NCBI RefSeq assembly: GCF_000163295.1
Contig: NZ_GG700527.1
Coordinates: forward strand, 467,637-531,636
DNA: 64,000 nucleotides
Reading direction: 5' to 3'
DNA from: Anaerococcus vaginalis ATCC 51170
GTDB taxonomy: Bacteria > Bacillota > Clostridia > Tissierellales > Peptoniphilaceae
Shown here piece after piece: positions 10,290-19,928 of this stretch. Numbering within the stretch: position 1 is the stretch's first letter; each line of letters starts with the position of its first letter. A model generated the notes under the pieces. The model had not been told where the DNA came from. It did not search any database and worked only from the letters and a program-made list of their open reading frames with translations. The translations under genes were made by a program, and so were the position numbers.

Positions 10290-11359
10290 TAGGAATAATT
10301 GGAGCTACTGGAGATATTGGTTCAGAATGTACTAAAATTTTGAATGATTATGGAATCAAAGATATAAAGTTGGGATATAGAAGAAAAGAAAAAGTTTATA
10401 AGAGTAAGAATACTTTTGCATTTATAGATTTGGATGATATAAATACTTGTATTGAGTTTGTTGATGGATGTGACTGTATTATAAACTGTTCAGGGTATTC
10501 AGATTCATCAATATTTAATTTAATAGATACAGTTAATAAAAACAAATGTATTCTCATTGACTTAAGTTATTATAATTTCTATGAGAAATCTGTTTTTGAA
10601 GGAGGAACAATATATCATGGAGTTGGTTCATCGCCAGGATTAATAGAAGCATTGCCAGTTATTATTTCTAGAGTTTTTGATAAAACCCTTAGTTTTCAAA
10701 TGTATTACGCCTCTAATGGAGAATTTACTTATAATGCAGCCAAAGAATACTTGAGATATTTAAGTGAAGATGGTTTTTATGCAAGATCAATCTTAAATTC
10801 AGGAAAGATAGAACCCTATTTGGCAGGAAATAAAACAATAACATTGCCAATAAGCAGCGAAAGATGGGTGCCATTTCCGTATATTGATAAAAGAACTCTT
10901 AAAGTTTGTAGGCAAATAGGTGTGGAAAATGCCATATTTTATATGTGCATAAAGAACGGATATGTTTGCAATTTTTTAAAGAATATTCGTTCTGATAACA
11001 TTGAAAATATAAATGTAATGGCACAAAAATTAGTGGATTTATCCAATTTGGATAATATTGAAAAAAAAGAATTTGGAGGATTTATCTTAGAGGCAACAGG
11101 AATAAAAAATAAAAATACTATAGATGCTAATATGATTTTAAAAAGCATTTCACCAACTAGATTAACGGCTCTAACAGTAGCAGCTGTTTCTATTTTAGCT
11201 CTAGAACATGGTAATAAAACTGAAATCAAAGATATGAGTGAGTTTCCTTTATTAAATAGTTTACTTGATAAGATGATGGAAATGGATACAACATTTTATT
11301 ACAAATTGATGAAAGGAACAAATTTGAAATTGAATAATATCTTTGAAGGAGAAATATAA
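10286..11359 (+). CDS. Saccharopine-dehydrogenase-like NAD(P)-dependent reductase
   Basis: This 357-residue protein starts with a dinucleotide-binding loop GIIGATGDIGSE followed by a Rossmann fold with the CDCIINCSGYSD block, the pattern of the saccharopine dehydrogenase NAD(P)-binding family. A second block, GVGSSPGLIEALP, resembles the family's substrate domain hinge. It is unrelated by eye to the two Irp3-type reductases of the operon. It probably reduces a thiazoline, an imine or a thioester-bound intermediate of the assembly line, but the substrate cannot be told from sequence. Start and stop are coupled to both neighbours (4-base overlap upstream, 1-base gap downstream), so it is part of the biosynthetic operon. 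Confidence 0.72.
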   Translation: MIGIIGATGDIGSECTKILNDYGIKDIKLGYRRKEKVYKSKNTFAFIDLDDINTCIEFVDGCDCIINCSGYSDSSIFNLIDTVNKNKCILIDLSYYNFYEKSVFEGGTIYHGVGSSPGLIEALPVIISRVFDKTLSFQMYYASNGEFTYNAAKEYLRYLSEDGFYARSILNSGKIEPYLAGNKTITLPISSERWVPFPYIDKRTLKVCRQIGVENAIFYMCIKNGYVCNFLKNIRSDNIENINVMAQKLVDLSNLDNIEKKEFGGFILEATGIKNKNTIDANMILKSISPTRLTALTVAAVSILALEHGNKTEIKDMSEFPLLNSLLDKMMEMDTTFYYKLMKGTNLKLNNIFEGEI

Positions 11360-11360
11360 A

Positions 11361-12410
11361 ATGAAAAAAAGATTGAAAGCCATAGTTTGTGGCACGAATT
11401 TTGGGGAATTTTATTTAAAAGCATTAAAGAGAGCCGAATCAGATTTTCAAATTGTTGGTATTATCGGAAGAGGCAGTGAAAGGTCAAAGACACTTTCAAA
11501 GAAATATAATGTACCACTGTATTTTAATGTTGAAGAATTGCCATCAGATATAGATTTAGCTTGCGTTATTGTTAGAAGTGAGGGAACAGGTGGGGATGGA
11601 ACAGAATTGTGCATAGATTTACTAAATAAAGGAATAAACGTAATTCAAGAGCAACCTGTTTATCAAGAACATTTATATAAATGTTATAAGCTAGCAAGAG
11701 AGAAAAACCTTATTTATTTGACTGCAAATCTATATTCAAATTTATCAAATATGCAGAGCTTTGCAGTGTATGCAAAAAAATTAAATATATATTCTAAGTT
11801 AGAATATATAAGCGTTTCTTTTTCTACACAATTATCATATGTAGCTTTGGATTTATTAGCTATTTCTGGTATTTTAGGTGATTTAGAGTTGGATAATAAT
11901 ATAATAAAGGGATTAGGCCCATTTGATATATTATATGGAAATATAGGGAAATTGCCTATTTTAATAGAATTCAATAATCAATTAAATCCCAAAACACCTG
12001 ATTATAATATGCAATTAATGTATAGTTTTAAACTTTATTATGAAGATGGAGTATTATCGCTAAATGATGCTTATGGAGATGTTGCTTGGCGTCCAAGAAC
12101 ATATTTAAAAGGAGCTAAAGACGATTTAAATATAGGTAAAGAGTCAATCTACAAGGTTTTGAATTCTTTAAAAGAAACGAGTACTTCAAAATTTTTTCAA
12201 ACATACTGGATTGATTCAATAACAGCAGAATTGATTAAAATGAAGAAATATATGAATTCAGGCAAACTTGATATTCGTCGAGTAAACAGGGAACTATCAA
12301 CATCTAAAAAATGGGAAATTTTGCAGAAAAAAGCGGGATATGCAAAGTTTATGGAGACTAGTAAAGAGAAGCTGCTTTTGCTGAGTGATATAAAAATTTT
12401 TGATGAATAA
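11361..12410 (+). CDS. Second thiazolinyl imide reductase (Irp3 family), altered active-site block
   Basis: This 349-residue paralogue of the reductase at 6370 has the same N-terminal dinucleotide motif (VCGTNFGE), the GGDGTEL block and the NLYSNL region with the conserved tyrosine. In the block that reads QEHP in Irp3 and in the first copy, this protein has QEQP, so the proposed active-site histidine is replaced by glutamine. It may therefore act on another intermediate, use another proton donor, or be impaired. I place the start at the ATG at 11361, with GAAGGAG just upstream, rather than at an in-frame TTG at 11343 that lies inside the preceding gene. It is tightly packed in the operon. 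Confidence 0.85.
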   Translation: MKKRLKAIVCGTNFGEFYLKALKRAESDFQIVGIIGRGSERSKTLSKKYNVPLYFNVEELPSDIDLACVIVRSEGTGGDGTELCIDLLNKGINVIQEQPVYQEHLYKCYKLAREKNLIYLTANLYSNLSNMQSFAVYAKKLNIYSKLEYISVSFSTQLSYVALDLLAISGILGDLELDNNIIKGLGPFDILYGNIGKLPILIEFNNQLNPKTPDYNMQLMYSFKLYYEDGVLSLNDAYGDVAWRPRTYLKGAKDDLNIGKESIYKVLNSLKETSTSKFFQTYWIDSITAELIKMKKYMNSGKLDIRRVNRELSTSKKWEILQKKAGYAKFMETSKEKLLLLSDIKIFDE

Positions 12411-12429
12411 TTTAATAAGGAGGTAAATA

Positions 12430-15400
12430 ATGGAGAACGGTTATAAAGAAATAATTGAAAAATATTCTAAGCAAGGTATTGAGTTGTATGTTGATGGTGA
12501 AAAGTTAAAATATAAATCCATAAATGGTCAGTTAGATGAAGATATTTTAATGGAATTAAAATTAAATAAAGAGGGACTTAAAGAATACATTAAAAAACTT
12601 GAGAATAAATATGATGTTAAAGATGATTACGCACCATTTCCATTATCTCCAGTTCAGACATCATATCTTTATGGAAGAGATGACTTACATTCATATGGAA
12701 ATGTATCTTGTCACATTTATCAAGAATTTTTATATGATAATTTAGACGTTTCAAAAGTACAAGATACATGGAATTACTTGATAAATAAACATGAAATGCT
12801 GAGGGCAGTTATATTTAAAGAAGGATATCAAAAAATACTACAAAAAGTTCCAGAATATGAGGTTGTTACTGGAGATAGGATATCTATTAGAGAACAGTTA
12901 GAGGATAAAGTTTATCAATTAGAAAAATGGCCAATGTTTGATATTGGAGTATCAAATTATGGAGAAAAATCAATTTTACACTTTTCGATGGATTTTATGA
13001 TATGTGATTGGTCAAGTATATGGCAACTTTTATTAGAGTTTGAGATGAAGTATTTTAAAGGAATAGAGAATGATAGACAATCTAAGATATCATTTAGGAA
13101 TTATATAATAAGTGAAGAAAAGACAAAAGAAAACTCGGAATACAAGAAGGCGAAAGCATATTGGAGTCAAAAGACTAGAAAATTAAAGACATCTCCAGTA
13201 ATACCTTTAAAAACGCTAAAAGAAACGGACGTTTGCAAGTTTAAAAGATTGTCTTTCACATTAGATAAGGATATGTGGGATAAATTTAAAATTTTAGCTC
13301 AAAACCATGCTTTAACACCGACAGCATCAGTATTGACTGTATATAGTGAAGTACTAAAAAAATGGAGTACAGAAAAAGAATTTCTTATAAATTTAACTTT
13401 ATTTAACAAGAAAAATTTAGGGGAAAATATAGAATATTTAGTAGGCGATTTTACAAATACATCGGTAATTTCGATAAAAAACATAAAAGAATCTTTTTCA
13501 GAGTTAGCAAGAGAAGTTAATAAAGAATTATTCAGCTCAATAGATAATAGTGCATATCCTGGAGTTAATATATTAAGAGATATTGCTAAACTGCATAACT
13601 CCAAAGAATTTTTAGCACCATATGTATTTACAAGTGCAATAGGTTTAATTAAAAAGAGGTTGATAGGAAGATATGTGTATGGAATATCTCAAACACCGCA
13701 AGTATTTATTGATTGTCAAGCTATGGATACTGAATTAGGTTTACAGATTAATTGGGATGTTCGTGAAGGAATATTTGAAGATGATATGTTGGAGGATATG
13801 TTTAGTGAGTTTAAAAAGATTTTAATAAATTTATCGAACAATAAAGAATTTTGGGAGAAACGTCTTGAAATTGATCTACCTAAGTGGCAACGTGAAATTA
13901 GAGAAAAAGTTAATGCTACAAATAAAAAAATTAATAATAAGACATTATTAGAAGATTTTATAGAAAAAGTAAAATCTTATCCAGATAAGGCGGCTGTTAT
14001 AGACTCTAGAGGTTCAATTTCTTATAAAGAATTATATAATAAGTCTGTATCTATAGCTTTAGCATTGAAAGAAAAAAATGTAAAAAAAGGTGAGCATATA
14101 ATTGTAAAACTACCACATAATAAAAGTCAAGTTTATACTATTCTTGGAATACTTATGGTAGGAGCTATATATGTTCCAGTAGATTTTAATATAGAAGAAA
14201 AAAGATTAGAGAATATTTTAAAACAATGTAATTGTAAAGTTATTTTGACAAATGGCAGTTGTTATTATAGCAGACAAAGAAATTTTGTGAACATTGATGA
14301 TGTAAATTATAGGTTGGATTTGATAAATATGTTTAATATAGAACATGTTGATTCGAATGATGCAGCTTATATCATGTTTACGTCAGAGACTACTGAAAAT
14401 CCAAAAGGTGCTGTAATAAATCATGGCGCAGTATTTAATACTATATATGATATAAATCAAAAATTCGAAATATCTGAGAGAGATTGCTTATTAAGAATAT
14501 CAAAATTAGATTTCGACTTATCTGTTTATGATATTTTTGGAATGTTATCAGTTGGAGGAACTATTGTATATCCTGATGAAAGTGAGTATTTAAATCCTGC
14601 TCATTGGGATAAATTGATTGAAGAAAATTCTGTGTCTATATTAAATATGGTACCAGAATTAATGAAACTATATTTAAATTATTTAGAAAATTTATCAAAA
14701 AAACAAAATTTTATTAAACTAATATTGCTGTCAAGAGATTGGATTCCTTTAAATATGCCTAATGCGGTGCAAAAAACTTTTGTAGAATCTAAAATAATAG
14801 TATTGGGAGGTGCTACAGAAGCCTCTATATGGTCTAACTATCATGAATATAAAGGTATTAAAAAGGGATGGAAAAGCATTCCGTATGGGAAACCGCTCAC
14901 TAATCAACAAATTTATGTATTAGATAAAAATTTTGAAGATTGTCCAGTTTATTGCGAAGGTAATTTATATATAGCTGGTAGAGGCTTGGCGGAAGGGTAT
15001 TTAGGAGATAAAAAGTTAACAGAAGAAAAGTTCTTTATTCATCCTCTAAAGCAGGTCAGACTTTATTCTACTGGAGATTTGGGTCGCTATTTATCAAGTG
15101 GAGAAATAGAATTTTTAGGTACGGAAGATACTCAGGTAAAAATAAGAGGCAATAGAATAGAACTTGGAGAGATAAAAAACACCTTAATGAAACAGGAAGG
15201 AATTGATGATTTAATTGTTAGAGTCAACTATAATAAGGAGGATAAACCGATTGAAGTTATTGCCAAAATAGGGGTTGATATTAGTGAGGTTGACGAACAA
15301 TACGATAAATATTTTGATGGGTTTGAGGCAATAGAAGAAAATATTCAGAGAAATATAGACTATGATTGTTATCAATATATTTGCAAACAAAGGGATATAG

Positions 15401-17793
15401 TTTGCCTTAATTCGATGTTAAATACTTTGATAGATTTAGGGGTATTAAAAAATATTGGTTTAAATTTATATAATTATGAAAAAAATTCAACTGATATAGA
15501 TTTAAAATATCATAAAATTATAAATAAGTGGATAACTCAGCTTAAAATAAATAATGTTATTTATTCAAAGGGAGAATCAATTGTAATTCCTAAAATAATA
15601 AAGAAAGAATTATTAGATAAGTTATGGAATAATTGTATTTTAATGTGGGATAATGCATTCGGAGATATTAATATAATGTATTATATTAAGGAAAATATAG
15701 ATAATTTAAAAAACATTTTAACAAACAAGATTGATCCAAGAGGAATTCTTTATCCTAATGGCTCAAAGAAATATACAGAATCTCTTTATGAAAAAAGTAT
15801 ATTTTCAGCCTTGATTAATGACTATTATTGCCAGTTTTTAGAAAATTATTTAAAGTACAATAAAAAGAAAAAGATAAGAGTTTTAGAAATTGGTGCAGGT
15901 ACTGGTGCAACAACAAAAAAACTATTAAAAATACTTGATGGTCATGACTATGAATATCATTTTACAGATTTGCAAAAATATTTTTTACCACAGGCTAAAG
16001 AGAATTTTAAAAATAATAAGAATATATTAGTTTACCAACTAGATATAAATGAAGATCCAATTAAAAATGGCCTACAACCAAATTATTTTGATATTATTAT
16101 AGGAGCATATGTATTGGAAAATGTTAAAGATATTGCTAAAAGCATGTCTTACATTAAGACATTGATGGCACCTAAAGGATATTTGTTATTCTCAGAAGCT
16201 ATAAAAAACGAACCTTGGCTATTGGTATCGCAAGCATTAATGATGGAAGAAGCAACTGATAGCATAAGAGAAGAAACTGTATTTATAGACACAAAAACAT
16301 GGGAAAATATATTGCTTAAGGTTGATGATAGCAATAAAGTTTATAAATTTCCATATGAGAATAAATCGTTAGGGATTTTTGGGGCAACTCTTTTTATTAA
16401 AAAGTTTAAAACGAAGTTTATGGAAATAGATAGGGAAAAAATAAACGAGAGTATTAAGGGATATTTGCCAAATTATATGATTCCATCTAAAGTTTACTAT
16501 GTAGAATCTATAATGTTGAATAGTAATGGCAAAATTGATCAGGAAAAGAATTTTGATATAATTAATGCTGAGAATAATGAAGAAAAAGTTTATACAGCTA
16601 ACAATGAAGCGACATCTGAAACTGAAGAAAAAATTCTTAAAATTTGCAAAAATTTGTTGGAAACTGAAGATTTAACACTGGAATCAAATTTTTATGACTT
16701 TGGTGCAGATTCACTTATTATTGCAAAAATAGCAACCGAAGTGAAAAATAAGCTAAATAAGGAAATTTCTTTTGAAGAATTATTGAGAGAAATAATTAAT
16801 TTTCCTTTTGTATCTGAAATTTCTGCGTTTCTGGAAAAAAGTGATGACAAGGACGTAGAAAAAGATTATAGTGATGAAGAAATGGTATATACAAAAATTT
16901 TTAAAGGTTCAAACAATTTGGAGACCTCAAGGTTAAGGGTACTTGTACACGGCGCTTTTGGAAGTTGGGAAAATTTCAAGTATTTAGCTACAGAATTATG
17001 CCAACAAAATGCAGGAGATGTTTTGATATTGGGAGTTTCAAATATAAAAAAATATTTAGAACTTGATAAGAAAAACCTGGTGCCTATGTTAGCGGATATG
17101 TATTGTAAAAAGATAGTTGGATTTGATGTCAAAGAAGTGCAGCTAATAGGATATAGTTTTAGTGGAGTCGTAGCAATAGAAATGGCAAGAAGACTTTTAG
17201 AAATGGGAATCAATGTTGTTAATTTATCTATAATTGAAGGCGGAACAATTCCAGAGAATAGTTTTGATGAATTACCACTTGAATTAATATTCATATATGC
17301 GTTTGGTATAAACTTAGAAGATTTAGGAATTAGACAAATTGATATATTTGATGATATTTATACTTCAATTGATACTAATAAAAACATACTAACGATATCA
17401 AATATTTTAGATCATTTAAATAATGAAGAAGATAAAAATCTTATTATAGAATTAAACAATATGATACAGAGTGATAGATTTATTAAGTATCATAGTCTTA
17501 TTAATAAAAAGCAGAAACAGGCGTTATCTATGTACTCTTTGTTTGAACTATATAAAATATTTAGACATTCAGTAGAAGCTCAAAAATATAATCCCGATCT
17601 TTTCTTTGGGGATCTTGATTATTATATTGCTAAAGATAACAAAGGAGCATATAAATATATTGAGCATTTAGTTGATAAATGGAAAGATTCAATTATAGGC
17701 GATATAAACAAATTCTATATTGATGGAAATCACTACAGTTGTGTACAAAATAAAAATAATGCTAAACAATTGGCGATGTTAATAAAAAAATAA
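12430..17793 (+). CDS. PchF-like terminal NRPS: docking-Cy-A(defective)-MT-PCP-TE
   Basis: This 1787-residue protein matches the layout and size of pyochelin PchF. A TubC-like docking segment (1-60) precedes a Cy domain (about 67-480, D188-x4-D193). The A domain has the DLSVYD cysteine-type motif and A10 Lys1368, but its A3 ATP-binding loop reads TSETTE (651-656) instead of TSGTTG, LSGDW has become LSRDW (Arg769), and the GRxDxQVK core has lost its arginine. An embedded methyltransferase keeps a good SAM motif (LEIGAGTG, about 1153-1160). A PCP (Ser1428) and a thioesterase (Ser1576 in GYSFSG) end the line. The last module should add and N- or C-methylate a final ring and release the product. 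Adenylation is probably lost. An AGGAGG site precedes the ATG. Confidence 0.92.
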   Translation: MENGYKEIIEKYSKQGIELYVDGEKLKYKSINGQLDEDILMELKLNKEGLKEYIKKLENKYDVKDDYAPFPLSPVQTSYLYGRDDLHSYGNVSCHIYQEFLYDNLDVSKVQDTWNYLINKHEMLRAVIFKEGYQKILQKVPEYEVVTGDRISIREQLEDKVYQLEKWPMFDIGVSNYGEKSILHFSMDFMICDWSSIWQLLLEFEMKYFKGIENDRQSKISFRNYIISEEKTKENSEYKKAKAYWSQKTRKLKTSPVIPLKTLKETDVCKFKRLSFTLDKDMWDKFKILAQNHALTPTASVLTVYSEVLKKWSTEKEFLINLTLFNKKNLGENIEYLVGDFTNTSVISIKNIKESFSELAREVNKELFSSIDNSAYPGVNILRDIAKLHNSKEFLAPYVFTSAIGLIKKRLIGRYVYGISQTPQVFIDCQAMDTELGLQINWDVREGIFEDDMLEDMFSEFKKILINLSNNKEFWEKRLEIDLPKWQREIREKVNATNKKINNKTLLEDFIEKVKSYPDKAAVIDSRGSISYKELYNKSVSIALALKEKNVKKGEHIIVKLPHNKSQVYTILGILMVGAIYVPVDFNIEEKRLENILKQCNCKVILTNGSCYYSRQRNFVNIDDVNYRLDLINMFNIEHVDSNDAAYIMFTSETTENPKGAVINHGAVFNTIYDINQKFEISERDCLLRISKLDFDLSVYDIFGMLSVGGTIVYPDESEYLNPAHWDKLIEENSVSILNMVPELMKLYLNYLENLSKKQNFIKLILLSRDWIPLNMPNAVQKTFVESKIIVLGGATEASIWSNYHEYKGIKKGWKSIPYGKPLTNQQIYVLDKNFEDCPVYCEGNLYIAGRGLAEGYLGDKKLTEEKFFIHPLKQVRLYSTGDLGRYLSSGEIEFLGTEDTQVKIRGNRIELGEIKNTLMKQEGIDDLIVRVNYNKEDKPIEVIAKIGVDISEVDEQYDKYFDGFEAIEENIQRNIDYDCYQYICKQRDIVCLNSMLNTLIDLGVLKNIGLNLYNYEKNSTDIDLKYHKIINKWITQLKINNVIYSKGESIVIPKIIKKELLDKLWNNCILMWDNAFGDINIMYYIKENIDNLKNILTNKIDPRGILYPNGSKKYTESLYEKSIFSALINDYYCQFLENYLKYNKKKKIRVLEIGAGTGATTKKLLKILDGHDYEYHFTDLQKYFLPQAKENFKNNKNILVYQLDINEDPIKNGLQPNYFDIIIGAYVLENVKDIAKSMSYIKTLMAPKGYLLFSEAIKNEPWLLVSQALMMEEATDSIREETVFIDTKTWENILLKVDDSNKVYKFPYENKSLGIFGATLFIKKFKTKFMEIDREKINESIKGYLPNYMIPSKVYYVESIMLNSNGKIDQEKNFDIINAENNEEKVYTANNEATSETEEKILKICKNLLETEDLTLESNFYDFGADSLIIAKIATEVKNKLNKEISFEELLREIINFPFVSEISAFLEKSDDKDVEKDYSDEEMVYTKIFKGSNNLETSRLRVLVHGAFGSWENFKYLATELCQQNAGDVLILGVSNIKKYLELDKKNLVPMLADMYCKKIVGFDVKEVQLIGYSFSGVVAIEMARRLLEMGINVVNLSIIEGGTIPENSFDELPLELIFIYAFGINLEDLGIRQIDIFDDIYTSIDTNKNILTISNILDHLNNEEDKNLIIELNNMIQSDRFIKYHSLINKKQKQALSMYSLFELYKIFRHSVEAQKYNPDLFFGDLDYYIAKDNKGAYKYIEHLVDKWKDSIIGDINKFYIDGNHYSCVQNKNNAKQLAMLIKK

Positions 17794-17812
17794 ACGTCTA
17801 AAGGAGATGTAA

Positions 17813-19924
17813 ATGAAGGTGTCAAATGTTTTGATATGTGGTAATCCAGAAAATTTACATTATTTGCAAGCAAAAACTAAATTATGTATATTAGATTCTG
17901 AAGATGAGTTAGCTGAGAAAAATGCTTATTTTAAAAATCTAAAACTATACAAATTTGTTTCGCAGTTACCATCAGATATTAAATGGGCGTATATTCCTCA
18001 AAAATCCTTGATAGCTTCTAACAATCCCTATTTAAGAATGGAATTGTTAGAAGCCGGAATTTCTATAGTTGATCAGATGCCATTGGATGTAGATCAAATA
18101 AAAGATTGTGTAAAAATTGCAAATAATAAAAAAGTTTATTATATTCCAGAAATACCAAGTGAAAATGATATTTTTTTTAAACAGTGTACAAATACGATAT
18201 ATGAAGAATTTAGTAAGAACAATATTTTATATATTGATGGGTTATTTTCAAAGTTTTTGATATATTATATTTTTAAAATACTGAAAGAAGGATTGAAGAC
18301 AAATCAAAAAGTAAATATAACAAATAATCATGGTAATTCAATGATAAAATCATTTTCAGGATATATTGCAAGTGTTCCGTTTTGCATAAGAATATATAGA
18401 CCTAATCTTAATGAAGAATATCAATTTACTGCGTACAATGATGAGTTAAAAATTTTCACAAAAAATTGTTGCATAACAATTAACTTTATTCAGAAAAATA
18501 TATTATATGGTTATAATATAATAAAAAAAACAGCAGGAAATATTAGCGGTTTTAATCAAACATTGAAGAACAATTATAAGTTGAATTTAAGTACAGTTAT
18601 TGAGGAGGGCATAGATATAAATGAAATTAATTATCGCTCTCATATTCAAGAAGCATTAAACGATTTATCTTTTATTCAAGATATAAATAAAGTATTATCA
18701 TGTGATAAAATGACAGGAATAGGAGAATATAAAAGAAAAAATAATTGGTTTCAAACTTTGAAACAAGGAGATGGATTTAATTATAATAATTCAGTTACAA
18801 TAAATATGAGTAAAGAAATTGCTAATATAGAGAGGAATTATTCATATATCTCGAAAGAATATTTATTAAAGTATAAAGAAACGTTGGATACTTATATATT
18901 AGGAGAAATATTTAAATTTTTTAAAGACAACGGTGCTTTTAACGATCAAAATATAAAATATTCTGAGGAAAAGATCATTAAAAACTGCTTCCATAGCAAA
19001 AATAGTAAGATAGTAAAGAGATGGTTAAAAATGCTTGTTTTGCATGGATTTATAGAAAATAATGAAGGAAGTTTTTATTTGACTAAGAATTTACAAATCA
19101 ATACAGAACAACTTTTTTGTGAGTTGCGTGAATTATGGGATTGGAAATTAGGTGATCCCTCTTCGATAGATTATATCAGAGAAAATATAAAAAATTTGAA
19201 AGAGTTGTTTTATGGGGAAATTGATTGTAATGCTATATTATTCCCGGAAGCTGATATAAAATATGCTACAGCTCTGTATAAAAATAATTTAATATACAGA
19301 TTTTTAAACGAAATAATCGGAATTCAGGTCGCTGATTATGTAAACCGACATTTTGAAAGCAAGCTTAGGAAAATAACCATACTTGAGGTTGGCGCTGGTA
19401 TAGGTGCGTCAACAGATAGTATAATTACAAAATTAAATGAATATAGTTTGATACAAAAAATAAATTATTTATATACTGATATTTCGAAGTTCTTTTTAGA
19501 TATTGGAAAAGAGAAGTTTAAAAATAATTCAGCAATTAAGTATTTAAGGCTTAATATTGATAATTTAGAAGAGATAGAATCTTTAGATAAGGTAGATATT
19601 ATTGTTGCAGCAGGGGTTTTAAATAATTCTAGTAATCTTGAGAAAGTAATGAAGGCATTTTTAAAAAAGATAAGACCAGATGGAGTAATGTTGATTACAG
19701 AACCAATAGGTAATCCAATTGAGATGCTAGTATCACAAGTATTTATGATGGAAGAACCTGATGATATACGAAAGATTAAAAATAGCACTTTTTTAGAATT
19801 AAATGATTGGATAGAACTTATTAATCGATGTGGGGATTTTGATATTAGTATTTTCCCTAGAGAAAATTTCAAATTGAATATATTTGGGCAAAAGTTATTA
19901 ATAATTAAAGATAAAGTGAGGTGA
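17813..19924 (+). CDS. Fusion of a degenerate imide-reductase domain with an NRPS-type methyltransferase
   Basis: The first 310 or so of 703 residues align by eye with the Irp3-type reductases of this operon: LPSDIKWAYI, LLEAGISIVDQMPLD and IKDCVKIANNKKVYYIPE match their LPSDID, LLNKGINVIQE and KCYKLAREKN blocks. However, the N-terminal glycine motif is gone (ICGNPENL), the QEHP block reads DQMP and the N-x-Y motif is absent. Residues about 330-703 match the MT insert of the preceding synthetase, including LEVGAGIGAST (SAM motif) and LVSQVFMMEEPDD. It is therefore a likely active trans-methyltransferase with a pseudo-reductase domain that may serve in docking or substrate recognition. It follows the terminal synthetase in the same operon. 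Confidence 0.78.
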   Translation: MKVSNVLICGNPENLHYLQAKTKLCILDSEDELAEKNAYFKNLKLYKFVSQLPSDIKWAYIPQKSLIASNNPYLRMELLEAGISIVDQMPLDVDQIKDCVKIANNKKVYYIPEIPSENDIFFKQCTNTIYEEFSKNNILYIDGLFSKFLIYYIFKILKEGLKTNQKVNITNNHGNSMIKSFSGYIASVPFCIRIYRPNLNEEYQFTAYNDELKIFTKNCCITINFIQKNILYGYNIIKKTAGNISGFNQTLKNNYKLNLSTVIEEGIDINEINYRSHIQEALNDLSFIQDINKVLSCDKMTGIGEYKRKNNWFQTLKQGDGFNYNNSVTINMSKEIANIERNYSYISKEYLLKYKETLDTYILGEIFKFFKDNGAFNDQNIKYSEEKIIKNCFHSKNSKIVKRWLKMLVLHGFIENNEGSFYLTKNLQINTEQLFCELRELWDWKLGDPSSIDYIRENIKNLKELFYGEIDCNAILFPEADIKYATALYKNNLIYRFLNEIIGIQVADYVNRHFESKLRKITILEVGAGIGASTDSIITKLNEYSLIQKINYLYTDISKFFLDIGKEKFKNNSAIKYLRLNIDNLEEIESLDKVDIIVAAGVLNNSSNLEKVMKAFLKKIRPDGVMLITEPIGNPIEMLVSQVFMMEEPDDIRKIKNSTFLELNDWIELINRCGDFDISIFPRENFKLNIFGQKLLIIKDKVR

Positions 19925-19928
19925 AAAT

